Source of the DNA: Collybia mongolica
Lineage: Eukaryota > Basidiomycota > Agaricomycetes > Agaricales > Clitocybaceae
Assembly (NCBI GenBank): GCA_013420905.1
Contig: JAAXNY010000021.1
Coordinates: 186,001 to 250,000 of the forward strand
Direction: 5' to 3'
Length of the DNA stretch: 64,000 nucleotides
Shown: positions 20,545 to 32,394 of the stretch, one piece after another
How the letters are laid out: every line of letters begins with the position of its first letter
How positions within the stretch are numbered: the stretch's first letter is position 1
Translations under genes and position numbers: made by a program
Notes under the pieces: generated by a model
The model's database searches: none
Told to the model about the DNA's origin: nothing
What the model saw: only the letters and a program-made list of their open reading frames with translations

Positions 20545-23500
20545 CTTTTAACAAATCCAACCAGAGAATGCTATGAGAACGAAAGGAGATGAGGGGAGCG
20601 AACAGGAGGTGACGTGGAAATCTTCGAGAGGCACGTGTCAGGAACATTCGGAACTCGGACGGAGGGTAAAGCTGATCAGATCAATCCGATACTCATTTCC
20701 TTTGGGACCAAGCCCTGGCTTGACATGAAGCCCCCGAGTAATTCTCCATCAATGCCGTTTACCAAAACCCTCAACATTGTAAACAATGCGCTCTTTTTCT
20801 ACTATACTCCCTCCCAGCTCTAACTATAACACCCCCCTTTTATCGTCAGCGCGCCTCTTTGACCGAGGGTCTTTTTAGTGTCCATGCCGTACCCCTTCAT
20901 TGGCGGAGAACAGACACTTTCCACACTGCTACTGACAACCCATAATTTATGTATTATCCGGATTATCAAACCTCCCAGAAAGAAGCAACTTTCTCGATAA
21001 CGAGTTGTTTCTCTCCGTTCCTGCTCGACCACCCTTCTATTGTATGAGCGGAGCCTACAATGCATCAACGCTAGTGCGCATCTTCATATTCCTGTCTGAA
21101 ACCAGCTCATGGTCAAGTTGACGTAGAGATGTTGTTGCTATGCTGTCCAGGAGGTTCTTAAGGGGTAGACCAATGTCTGAGGTGAATATATACATGATGC
21201 AAGATTTAGTCCATGCTCATTTATCAACGGCGGTTTTAATCATAACACCTCGACCTATATACATACAAGTGAAATATATTTGTTTCAACTTTTTTCAGCG
21301 TCTAAGGCTGAAGCGAGCATTGTGAATAGGAACGACTACGGTTGACCGTCCACGGCCCTTCCACCTCCAGAGCTTGGTTCTACACTACGCGGGTGCCATC
21401 CGTAGTCTCTGGGGCTCCGCTGCTTTCGGCACCAAAGGAAGGCGGAGATTGTTCAACGCAGGAGAGTGAAGAATATCTTGCGTGCTAATAGAGACAAAAC
21501 AAGGCCTTCCTGGGCGGGGCATCGAGGCTTGGTTTTGATGAACCAACTTCTAGCTACAAAGGGGTCCAGCTACTTCTTGTTCAATTTATAAACAGCAGGC
21601 TTGACCTTAGCCGACAAGCCGAAACGCTTCCATTGCTAAAAGGCTCCACCACAGTGTCTCAACTCACGGATCGACCTTGAGATGTTTAATTAAGGCGTGT
21701 TCGCGTCCGCACACTCCGGCAGTTCTAAAATCTGGGATGTGTGGGTACTTTGACATTTGACGCGCGCCCCAGCGCCAACGTCAGGGAACATGCAAAAGAT
21801 AACGCATAAGGATACCGCATGAAGATTCCAGTGTCGATGTACTTACGTGAGATATAGGCACATTTGCTACAGGAGTAGGCTTTCACTATCTTTTCTAGTG
21901 ATGCAAACAAACCACCAGGACTTTTCCCTGGTTCAAGTCTACACCCCCCATGTTGACTCGGAGGTATTGTTAACAAGGGCAGCTGCGCGTTGACAATACC
22001 TTGTGTAGAACTCTCGGCGGTCCATCGAATACAAGGATTTTTGAAATATAAGATGGGTAGACAAGGCCAAAGGGGAACGCGTACAGCGCGGAGGAAAAGA
22101 GCAGACGGGAAGTGCTGCAGAAAAAAGAACAATATCTTCCGAGGACGTAATGACCATTGTTGTTTTGATGTTCATGGAAGCCGCCAATTATAACGATGAA
22201 CCTGTGCACACTTGTACAAGTGATGAATATTGACGCTATCTGCATGAGCCATTCAACGATCAGAGTATGTCATAATGTCATAATGTAACCTTTGAGGCGG
22301 CGGTCTACATACCTCCTCGCACCAGTCGGCCCATGCGGTTCAAAATGCTGCATATGCCTCTCCACTGAGCTTCCGTAATCTGCGCATCGCGCATCGATTT
22401 GCAGACCGGAATCACCGAACTGCAATATCTCCCCCTTTAGTTGTGTCATTGGGACGGTAAGATCTTCGAAAAAACGGCTTAACAGTGGAAGCCTTACACA
22501 TGCTGTGTTCTCGTGCAGGCCTTATCAGCCCGTCTCTGTCGCCTGTGTAGAAGATGGGTTCCTTTAATGTAATGGTAATTATGGCAAAAGGAACTTCGAG
22601 ACTTCAATCTCCGTGGTATATGGTCCTTATACGTTAATGAAAGCACTTATTTCAATGTAGATTTGATGAGCGTTCGCAAAGGGTGACATCCTTGTAAGAA
22701 TGGAAGGCTGTAATGAAACGAGAAGACACGTTTGGAGACGCACCTCGGGAAGGAAAGGAAGCGATCGACAAAGCGCTGTCCGGAAACAGCTGGGAATGGT
22801 GGTTCTAGATGCGTCATGGGTTGAGGGTTGATCAGCTTTGATTGACACCCAGCCTTAGCGCCGCCTAGGGTTCGTCCAATTTTCGAGGAATCGGGGCCGA
22901 GTAACGGGACGCAGTCCATCCGAGAACCCGACATGGTCATAAGCATACACATCAGCACATGTTATCACTCATACTCACCGTTGACGACTGAGCGTTCCTT
23001 TGAGTACAGGAGTTTCGAAGCGATGAGTAAGTAGAGAATTGTCCCAAGTATGCAAATTGGACAGGATGGATCGCGGAAGCGGAGTAATTGATATGTGCAC
23101 CAAATTAGGAGCGCAAATCTCTTGATCCCGACAAGGTCCACCATGGTTCGGGTTCTGCACAAATAAATGTATACAATCCTATAGAGAGGGCCGACTCTCC
23201 ACAGACCTTGACAGAAGTATAATACACGACCAGCGCCCGTGAAGATACTCGGAGAATAGAGAGATGTTGACGCAAGAGCCAAATATCAGAGAGAAAGGAA
23301 CACAAGATGGTAAAAGGATGTGTGCTTCACATGAAGGCTGACATACCGGGGAGGCGTGGAGCATTGGGTGTATCTTCAACCCCATGCTTAAGAGTCCTGT
23401 TCTCAGCGGCTGAGAAACGATCCAAAGCCTGGCGATGCTGGGTTCAGCGACCAGAAATCCCTACGGAAGAGATATACTACTGTAAAATATACCAACTATA

Positions 23501-26004
23501 CCGTGCCCTGAAACCACCCGTCTCCGACTTTTGTTCTGGAATTTCTCCGGCGAGCAGAAAATCGTCGCCATGTGTACGGCTTCCACTTCTTTATAGGCGG
23601 TAGTTTAATGATTTGGGAATGGCTCTTATTCATGCACCGTACAGGCAAGAAGTCAATAGAGGAACACAAGCGTCACTGTCACCAATGTGGGTTGAAAAGA
23701 GCAGATACCCCTCTCACAGACAATTGTCTCTATGGACTTGACGAAATGGACATTAGTGTTGGCACTTTTGTTCCATCTTGCCCAGTACCCATATGAATAA
23801 AACAATCCTTGAGTTGGGAAAAGCAGGTCTGTGGTAATGAGACGGACCACAAAAAAGGTCACTCCACTCATATCCATTCCAACAACCTGGTTGTAAATTA
23901 ACCTCCATTCCACTGGCCCTAAAAACGTGCCAGATGAGTTGGTCCAATTGGTCCATAACAGCGAGTGCATCGAGGATATCGGTAATGTTCGGATAACGTT
24001 GTAACTTGAAGACTGAGTAGGCTATGAGTCGATGGGATACTGACGGTGGGAGGCATCATGGCACGACTGGTGCATGCCCGCAGTTAGGCTGACAGTAAAA
24101 CGAAGGACAAGGGGTGCGTGCTAGTGGAAGGCGAAGGGGAGAATAAATCGGAGGAGTTGAACCGAGGAAGCCTAAGCCACGTGATTAAAATTCACGGCGA
24201 AAAAGCAAAATGATCTGGAATTGTATTGCACCCGCCCATAATTGGCGTGACATTTAATCTTTTACTAATTACCTGAATCCCCTGATGCGTTGAATAAGGG
24301 ATATTATACTATCGTCTTTTCTTACTCACCATTTTGTATCTCAACCATGGAACCCACCCTTGGCCGCCATCAACTATGTACACCACCCCCCACGCAGCCG
24401 AATCAGACAAATGGTATATTGTTAAACGCATGGCCCGTCAAACAGTCCTTGATCCGCAGAATCCGTAGAAGAATCATTCGCTAGAGGTCAGACCCATGCT
24501 GATTCATTTATTCTTGATATCTTGAAGCCTCCATACCCTTCGGATCCATTTCACCTACTCGCAAGATCTCATACTGGCTGAAACACCGTCGCAACACATG
24601 TGTGTGGTGCAAACGAAAAAACTATGTCGAACTTCTTGGGACTTGTACCTGTCTTTATGGCCCTTCGAGCCTTCTCTGAATGTAGACGCAACGACAAATT
24701 AATCAGCGATCAGCTGTAGGGTCATGCATTAATGCAAGAGATCAAGGAAGGAGATGAGGAAGGGAGGAGCATGCAGGGCTGGGAAATCATGTGTCGTAGT
24801 GAGAGAGGGTAAATGGCATATTGGGTAGGCACTTGAATTGGGACATCAGATGGAATCAAAAATAGGCGAAAGCTATGATGGTTGTATTACGATGCTGGAA
24901 GATTGGTTAGCAGTTATATGTGAGGAGATCAGCCAGGGAGAGTACTCACCTTGATCCACGTGCGACTCGGACAACCTCTCATAATTACACAAAGGTAAGG
25001 TCGTAGGGCCCGAGATCGACAACCATCAAACATTTGTCGTTGGAACCCACTGATGATCACCACACTTTTATCCATCGACATCCTCAACCCTTCAGGTCGA
25101 ATGTGGCAAAACTACATACGCTATATGTTCCGATACGGGTCTCACTCTGAAAAGGCGAAGTGCCCTCTCCATGATCAATCACCATACTCCATCGTGGTAC
25201 CGTTCCCCCTATTTCATCATGACTACCAGACCCCAGTCCTCACAATATGTTTAATAGAAACATTAGACATTCGCATGAATGCATCCATACTTACAATAAC
25301 AACGAATATGAACTATTGTTGGATCTCTGAGGTGTGCCCAGAAAATAATACTCGAATGGCTGGTCGGGTCGGGGCCTCATACATTTCGAATACGCCCACC
25401 CCTGCCTCAAAAATGCCACCAAAGATCCAAGGATTGCATGCGATGTCGTCCGAGTGGCATTGCCAACTCCTGACTTCTGGGACGTGATATGTATGCAGCA
25501 TATATATATAGTCATGGTAAGCGTTGAGGGGCCCGGATTTGTGGCAAGAGGGGTAAAGAACCGAACTACTTGGCCTATTGAATACTCAGCCTTTCGGATG
25601 GTAAACCCAAAGAGCTAGTATGTTGAGCAAAGGTGAGCTCATATATGTCTTCCAATTGCACTGTAGTTCCACAGGAAGAACGTCGCTTAAGAGATGCACT
25701 AGTAAAGAATGGATTACTGTACTGTTCGGCACCGACGTGTTGCCGATCTGTCCGCGTTTCCTCGCAGCAGGGGCATCGATTGCGCCGGCCCCTCCGTCGG
25801 CTAGGTTCTGTGCTTTTCGATTTGGGACGGATAGACCGTCGTCAGGTTAGTAATGCCCTTGGAGGTTGTCTATCAACCATGGAGGTGGTATCGGAATTCA
25901 GCTTCTCCGGACATACCGACTCTCCCTGAGTTACCAAAAAGTGCATAATTAATTCAGTGCAAAAGAAAGGGGAACAAACAAACATCGGACGCGTATATAA
26001 CCCT
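20545..26004. other. Stretch with weak coding candidates only
   Basis: Three minus-strand blocks look like exons but were not joined into a gene. At about 22310-22503 an open block with FFEDLTVPMTQLKGEI ends at a GTATGT donor. At about 22745-22940 a block starting MSGSRMDCVPLL ends at GTGCGT. At about 25290-25490 a block ending NNSSYSLLL stops at GTAAGT. Nothing in them matches a family I recognise. The remaining sequence shows no gene. Confidence 0.35.
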
Positions 26005-26124
26005 ATGGAATCTCAACGCCTAAGTACCCATGTCTATGTCACTGATCAAACTACCCTCTGGCTCAAGCGCAAACTCCCAAATCACACACTGGCTGACAAT
26101 GTATGGTTTGGAAGCTTCCTGTTG
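26005..26124 (+). pseudogene. 5' exon of the disrupted multi-helix membrane gene
   Basis: ATG at 26005 begins MESQRLSTHVYVTDQTT and runs to DNVWFGSFLL, where the KDZ element starts. The rest of the gene resumes at 37213: joined across the element, the sequence reads on as a first transmembrane helix (SCYSVFYG and then an intron). The hexamer CTGTTG flanks the element on both sides (26119-26124 and 37213-37218) and encodes the LL of this exon once. The intact ancestor belonged to the same family as the relic at 13050-14330. Confidence 0.7.
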
Positions 26125-26177
26125 AGGCATCCATGTAGCTCTTTTGTAATGTACCCCACGAAACCCAGAATGGCGCG

Positions 26178-27262
26178 TCATAACGTCCCACTGTCGTCAC
26201 AAGGAGCTCCTACACCACATTTTGTTATAACCCACGACTCCCCTCCTGTTCACCCACGTTATTACGCGTTCCACTTCCGTTATAATGCTCACACATGGCA
26301 TCTGCCGAGGCCTCAATGAGTTATAAACCCTCGCTACCAGCCGCCTCCCCACCCAACAAGTTATAACGTGACACTCTCGCTGCCTACCGCCACGTTATAA
26401 TTCCCTCCATTGCCACGGGCTGCTCGCCCACACTATAACACACCCTCTGCCTGCTGCCACGTTATAATTCCGTCCGTTGCCACCTGCTGCTCGCCCACGT
26501 TATAATTCGTCCGTTGCCATCCGCTGCTCGACCACGTTATAATACAATTCCGTCTGTTGCCATCCGCTGCTCGACCACGTTATAATACAATTCCGTCCGT
26601 TGCCACCTGCTGCTCGCCCATGTTATAATTCCGTCCGTTGCCATCCGCTGCTTGCCCACGTTATAATACTCTTGCTTCACTACTCTCGCTTCCCACCGCC
26701 GCATTATAATTCCGAGATTTCAACCGGCTGCTCGGCCACGTGATGACCCCTCGTTGCCCACCACCATGTTATAATTCGGTCCATTGCAACCCGTTGCTCG
26801 ACCACACTCACATTACAACCCCCCGCTACCCGCTGTCAGGCTATAATTCCGTCCATTGCAACCCGCTGCTTGCCCACGTTATAAAACTCTGGCTACCTGC
26901 CTCCTGCTTATAATTCCGACCATTGACACCCGCTGCTCGCCCACATTGCAAACCGCTGCCACGTTATAATCTAGTCTCGAGTCCATTGCACCCCACCCTC
27001 CCCCTACAACATAATTCAGTCTACACCTTTATAATTCAGCCATCTTACCCTGAGAGGTTATTATTCTGAGTCCCCAGAGCGGCTCGGATGCATTATGACG
27101 TCACTTCTCATCGACAAGATCTGAACGTTATAACTTGGTGGTCAGCACTCCCGACATCATTAATCAATTGGTACCATGTTCAAGTTATAATTCAGTCTGT
27201 TATTCTCCCCCTACGTTGCTTAGTGTCATGTTATAACTCAGTAGCGATATTATAATGCAGTC
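26178..27262. repeat. Left subterminal TTATAA array of KDZ copy 1
   Basis: About 22 copies of TTATAA, mostly in the context CCACGTTATAATTCCG, are spaced irregularly at about 20-60 bp. Spacers are variants of TCCGTTGCCATCCGCTGCTCG. Such dense subterminal motifs are the usual binding sites for the transposase of large DNA transposons. That role here is inferred. Confidence 0.85.
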
Positions 27263-27448
27263 TTTTGCCCCTCGGGGTCCGTGCGCATTACCATTTTGAG
27301 CCCTATAGGTTGTTGCGTTACCATGTCACTTCCCTTCCCAGTTAGCAAGATCTGTATGCTACACTCGATTAGTATATCTAATCTACACACAACTCGAGAC
27401 CATTCTGGCACTGGCAACAAGCTATCGATGGTGGCGCAACAACACAAT

Positions 27449-30160
27449 CTAGGTTACTTTTTTCGCCCGTGTACCCTTCTTCGGCGGAGCATATCCTCCC
27501 TTCTTGAGACGGTCAGGTAAATTGGAGACACGGCGCGACTTCGGTGCCTGCACAGGAGCTCCCTCACCCACTGACACCTCATCACCCTGCACCATCTCAC
27601 CTGCCTTTCGCTTCCTTCCGTTCCTCCCTCTATTCGCCGTTCCCCTCAACACTGCGGGCTGATCATTTTCCTTCTCTGCAGGGACCACCGGTGTCGTGGA
27701 CGGCGCTGGGGGGTCAGCACATGGAGTGCTTAAGGGAGCAGGGGGCAGTTGTGGGACCTCGTTTGGTGACGAACTTAGTGGTTGGCACGCACGGCCCAGA
27801 CTGGGGGCTGACCGCTTGGATCCGCTCAGCACTGCCGCCGGAGCAGCACCACCTGCAAGTAGGGACACAGGAGGTAGAGACGACGGTGTGGGTGTGACGT
27901 GTGGAACAGTGGTCTGTGGAGAAGGAGCGTGGGGGGTGAGGTTCATGAAAGCCGGCCGGTTGGTCCTGCTCAGCACCGCAGGAGCAGCACCACCCGCCAG
28001 TAGGGGTGCGGGAGGTGGAAACAGTGGTGCGGGCGTGGAATGTGGAACCACGGTCTGCAGCAGGGGAGCGTGCGGGGCAGGGGTCATGAAAGCCGGCTGG
28101 TTGGTCCCGCTCAGCACCGCAGGAGCAGCACCACCCGCCAGCAGGGGTGTGGGAGGTGGAAACGGTGGTGTTGGCATGGCATGTGGAACGACGGTCTCTT
28201 GGGAAGGAGCGTGGGGGGAAAGGGTAATGTCAGTGGTTGGAACCGCACCTGGTGGGGACGAATTCATGACTGATGGAGGTTGCATCGTCGGGGTTGGAAG
28301 TGGCGATGCAGACGGGAAAAAGAAACCTGTCTCGACCAACGAGGGCACAGGTGCTTCAGATGCCGATGGGACTCCAAGCTGTTGTGGATAAGCTTGGGCG
28401 AGGGTGGAGTCCAAATTCCCATTTTGTAGATTACCGGAAGGGAGGCAGTCGAGGAGGTTGTTGAACCAGGAGTCGCTGGGTACTTGATATTGCGCCGGCA
28501 CCCCGCTAGGCATCTGAAGGAAGTTCAACTGAGCTAGCTTGGCGTCATCACAGGGAGGCAAATTGAACATGGACAGCAAGGCGGTGGAGCCCCCGAAATT
28601 GGTGTCATCGTAAAGAGGCGTGGGTGGTGAGACGGTGGCTGACTGTCCGGTAGGTTCATGCCCCGATTCATGAGGGAGGGTATCGTCGACGGCCATGGGT
28701 GGTGAGACGGTGGCTGACTGTCCGGTAGGTTCATGCCCCGATTCACGAGGGAGGGTATCGTCGATGGCGTTGTCATGGTGGACAGGTGTAGTCAGTTGAT
28801 GAGTCAGCTGATCAGTCGTCGGAATCGGATTGTCGATCGAGCCAGTGATCAACTGATTGTCGGAGGTTTGGAGATAACCGGAAGTCAACTCCCGGCCCGA
28901 GGACTTGGATGTGTCCCCGTTCATGGTGTCGTCCCGCGGAAAGTCGCCATCTGCTTCCTCCTGATCTTCCATCATCAATACACGACGACGACACTCCTCT
29001 GGTGCTACATTATTGAGTGAGTGAGTTTTTTGCCACATGATACTCAAATTTACTCACAAAAGAAAGCCTTTCCGTACTTTATCGCCATGTCCTGGAACTT
29101 ACTCCAACCGTCAGGATCGAACTCAGGCAAGAGTCTTTTGGTCATCCCCTTTGAAGTATCGGATTGAGCCCTTGGTAAGGGTGAGTCAAACAGCTATCAA
29201 TGAAAGGGTTATAACTCACGATTGCATTACGATTTCACCATTTGAGGAGCCGAGTGGCGTTATGGCTAGAATAACGATGTTCGCCCCCAGCCACTCCGAC
29301 ATTGCATCGGCGAAGGAAGGAAGAACTTGTTCCGCAGTTTTCCAAGCTCTACATGTTTGAAGGTGAGCATTCCATTCCACTATAGTGCGCAAAGCTGGGC
29401 TTACTGGTCAAAGTCCTCAGCGGAACCAGTGAACGTTGCCTTCTTCTTCCAGTCTATCAACGCTCTCTTGTTTTCGTCATCCGTTTGTTTCACGATCGCA
29501 TCTCTCACTTCTGGCGTCTCCTTCTCCCAACAATCTCTCGTGTGTTCATTCCACATTCGGATTCGGTCTCAAGGTTTCAGAGAGCCCTTGACGGATTCCC
29601 AGAGTGCGTCGAACTGCCGCTTCAACTTGTCCTTGTTGAGATCTGAGTACAGATTGACGGCCGTTTTTTTTCTAGGGCGGGATACGGATGACGACGTTAT
29701 GCGGTCGATGATATTATTGACAGATGTGGGGTTCCTATTGGTGTAGCAGTAACGATACCAGCAGCCAAGTTTCTAGTGCCGAAGGGTATGAGTTTTCGTC
29801 CCTGCCATACTATGCATCACTTACATCACGAAGCTCACAATAGAATGCGCTACGTCTATCGCATTCCTCGTTCTGCTCTTCCTCAGACAACGAAGTATCG
29901 ATTTCTTCGGGGGTGAGCACGTCATCATCATCTGGGTCAGGGTTCGCCTCGATTGCAAGGTTATACCCGAACCGCTCAATGAATGCCTTGGATACAAATG
30001 TGTAGAATGCTCCACGGTCAGTCGAATCAAGGAACTGATCTTTGTATGACTCCAGGAATTCCATTTTCGCACCACTGAACGCGTTTTGACGACCCTGTGG
30101 CCTGGGTTTGACACCGGCTTTCTTGCCCTCGCGCCGTTTGTGTTTCGAAGCCTGAGGCAT
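27449..30160 (-). CDS. KDZ-associated accessory protein, multi-exon, one internal stop
   Basis: The gene starts at ATG 30160 (MPQASKHKRREGKKAGVKP, strongly basic) and reads FSGAKMEFLESYKDQFL, a block I know from proteins near KDZ elements in Agaricomycetes. It continues through exons near 29740-29410 (RKKTAVNLYSDL, ETPEVRDAI) and 29390-29060 (KGDDQKTLAEFDPDGW). The last exon, 28997-27449, is Pro/Ala-rich and holds two tandem 22-residue repeats (ESGHEPTGQSATVSPP) and three repeats of about 44 residues (PLLAGGAAPAVLS). It ends in a basic tail RKRKAG..KKGTRAKKVT. One in-frame TGA sits at 29569-29571, possibly from a CGA codon, so this copy may be non-functional. The function is unknown; a DNA- or chromatin-binding role is a guess from composition. 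Confidence 0.6.
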
Positions 30161-31366
30161 GTATTGAAGAAGGTAGACGAGGTGGTGGATTGCCGACTGG
30201 CCTATGAGTATGGGTGAGCGTTCCGACTTTTTGTTGAACGCCACTATAGTAATCACGTATGGACCGCCTAGCATGGATCATACCCATTTTTAGATGATCA
30301 TAAATTCAAATTCGGTCTGGTTGATAAGCCCCTACTCCGACATTTTCTTTCTCCAGTCGTCCAATGCACATCTGGACTTTTGTATCGTGAGTCCATCGAG
30401 TATTCTCTTGATGTTGTGCACTGACTACAAGGACTACTCGGTGCGAGGCACCATTCTGGGCAGCTAGTTCAATGAAACGGATCCTCTCGAACATGTCCAA
30501 TATTGTCCGGGAAGCCCATATCCGAAGATTTCCGACTTCGGCAGCAGCTGCTGCGGGCTCCTAGGAAAATTTATGGGCGTGCCGCTATCTCCTATTCAAG
30601 CCGTCATCGCCAAGCACACCCCAGATATGGATGACCCAACGGGTGATGTTGATGTCCCGGTGGGCGACAATGACGAATGGCGTAGAGCTGCGTATGAGCA
30701 TGGTCCAAAGTGGGTTGTATGGAAGGGCCGGCTGCCAGGAATTCTCGATACCTGGTATGAGATTGTTTCCAGGGCGTTGTGTATCGAATACTGAGATGAT
30801 ACCCGGAGGCAACAAGCCCACGCAGAAATCCATGGATTGAGAAAACCCCTCGACGCATACCAGAAATTTGCGACACATTCCGCTGCGCTGGCGGCATGGG
30901 AGACATTAGTGGCCAAAGGCTATGTGGGGCTTGCATTTGGTACAAGTCCTCTGTATCCTGCGAGTAGCGAGTTGGAGTCTTGCATTAAATGTGGCGACGG
31001 AAACATTATATAGTTGCTTTTTGTCAATGTAAATCCGACTTTTATGTTAAATCGTGTTGTAATTGAGCTATCCACTACCACACCAGAATGCGTCGCACGA
31101 GTGAATTTAGGGTTAGGCTGACACATCCAGATGACAAATCTGATACGTGAGTTGAGACATCTGCTGAACGCTCATTCTTTTGAGACTTAATTGAGGATAT
31201 GAATAGGGACTATAAGTCTATAGTACAATGGTGATAAGCTTGCCCAAAAATTTGGGTTAAAAAACTGGGGAATGTGCTTAACGAAGCGGTCAGACTCGAT
31301 AGTGCACTGATCGAACATGATTTCTATTTGAGTTTGCTTCGACACACAACCTCATACTGTTCGCTC
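30161..31366. other. Spacer between divergent KDZ genes, with a possible viroplasmin-like fragment
   Basis: At 30573-30940 the plus strand reads PKWVVWKGRLPGILDTW and, after an in-frame stop, TRRQQAHAEI and FATHSAALAAWETL. This resembles the viroplasmin / RNase HI N-terminal fold (V..GR.PGI...W), but the match is loose and interrupted. No other gene is seen. The stretch is the likely bidirectional promoter zone of the element. Confidence 0.3.
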
Positions 31367-32106
31367 ATGCCCTTCCCTCGCCGCTACAAGACAAAACAAG
31401 ATAAAAAGGCTGCAAATCGACTCAAGAGCAAGAGGTACTATGAAAGGTAAATGAAGAGAGCCCATAACCCCCAAACGTGTCTGCTCAATCGACTCTTGTA
31501 GGAACAAGACCGCAATCCTGTCCTCTCGGCGTGAAAAAAGGGTTGACATCGAGGAAGCCAATACTGCGTAAGCCCCATGGATTTTAGTTTAACTACATTT
31601 ATTAACGCCATCCCATGTCAAGCCACGGTTCCATGGCAGCTCTCCATGTTGCTGACACCACCGAAACTATGACGTACGGAATGTTGCTGCTTGGACGGTC
31701 TTATTGACCTAATTTTTCTAGCCAATCCCACCTGGAAAAATGGAAGGAGTATGCCGTTCACATTATGGAGCATTTGGACAGGATTGTTGGCGTCAGCGAC
31801 GTGACATATCTCAATGGCCTCTATGGACAATTCACATCGCAACTTGCAGCAAAACAACAGCCTCACGAAGTCCTAGAACAAGCCCTAGCTAAATTGGAGC
31901 AGATTGAGGATGCACTTCAGCGTAGCGACGCGGTTGTCCTGCAGGAAGCTGGAATCGGACCAGAATTCAGTACTATTCATTCAGAGCTCATTAGGGTGTG
32001 TCGTCTTCGACAACATGTTGAGGAAATGCTTTGCGAGGCAATGCTTAACCCCGATGATCTCACTACAGCCCATAGTAAAAAACAACTTAGTTACCAGTGT
32101 GCATAA
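31367..32106 (+). CDS. Small KDZ-associated protein with a bZIP-like basic region
   Basis: Three exons (31367-31446, 31502-31567, 31722-32106) with GT..AG junctions in frame give about 176 residues. The N-terminus is highly basic (FPRRYKTKQDKKAANRLKSK, then RYYERNKTAILSSRREKR), like the basic region of bZIP factors, and is followed by a helical stretch rich in Leu/Glu. Similar short basic-region genes sit next to KDZ transposases in other Agaricomycetes. It precedes the transposase by 290 bp in the same orientation. A DNA-binding helper role is plausible but unproven. Confidence 0.6.
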
Positions 32107-32394
32107 TGGATGGACTTGGAATGGCCACATTTACATTAGTTACGGGGCACTACTGGGCCACAGAAAATGGGTCGTCGAAGATCAGGCCCCGTCGTCGTCA
32201 GGGTCCGATCGGATCAGTCCTGCCCAAAATTAGCACATCCGAGATGCCTCGGAAACCAAGCCATCGGAATGGCCCGGGCTGTGCAGACCTTAAATCATTC
32301 GACATAAGTGCGCATCTGCATCCGAGCACTTCTGGGGACACCCTGCTGAACAACTTACATGCTCGTGGGCCTGACCTGAACCAAGGACGAACAT

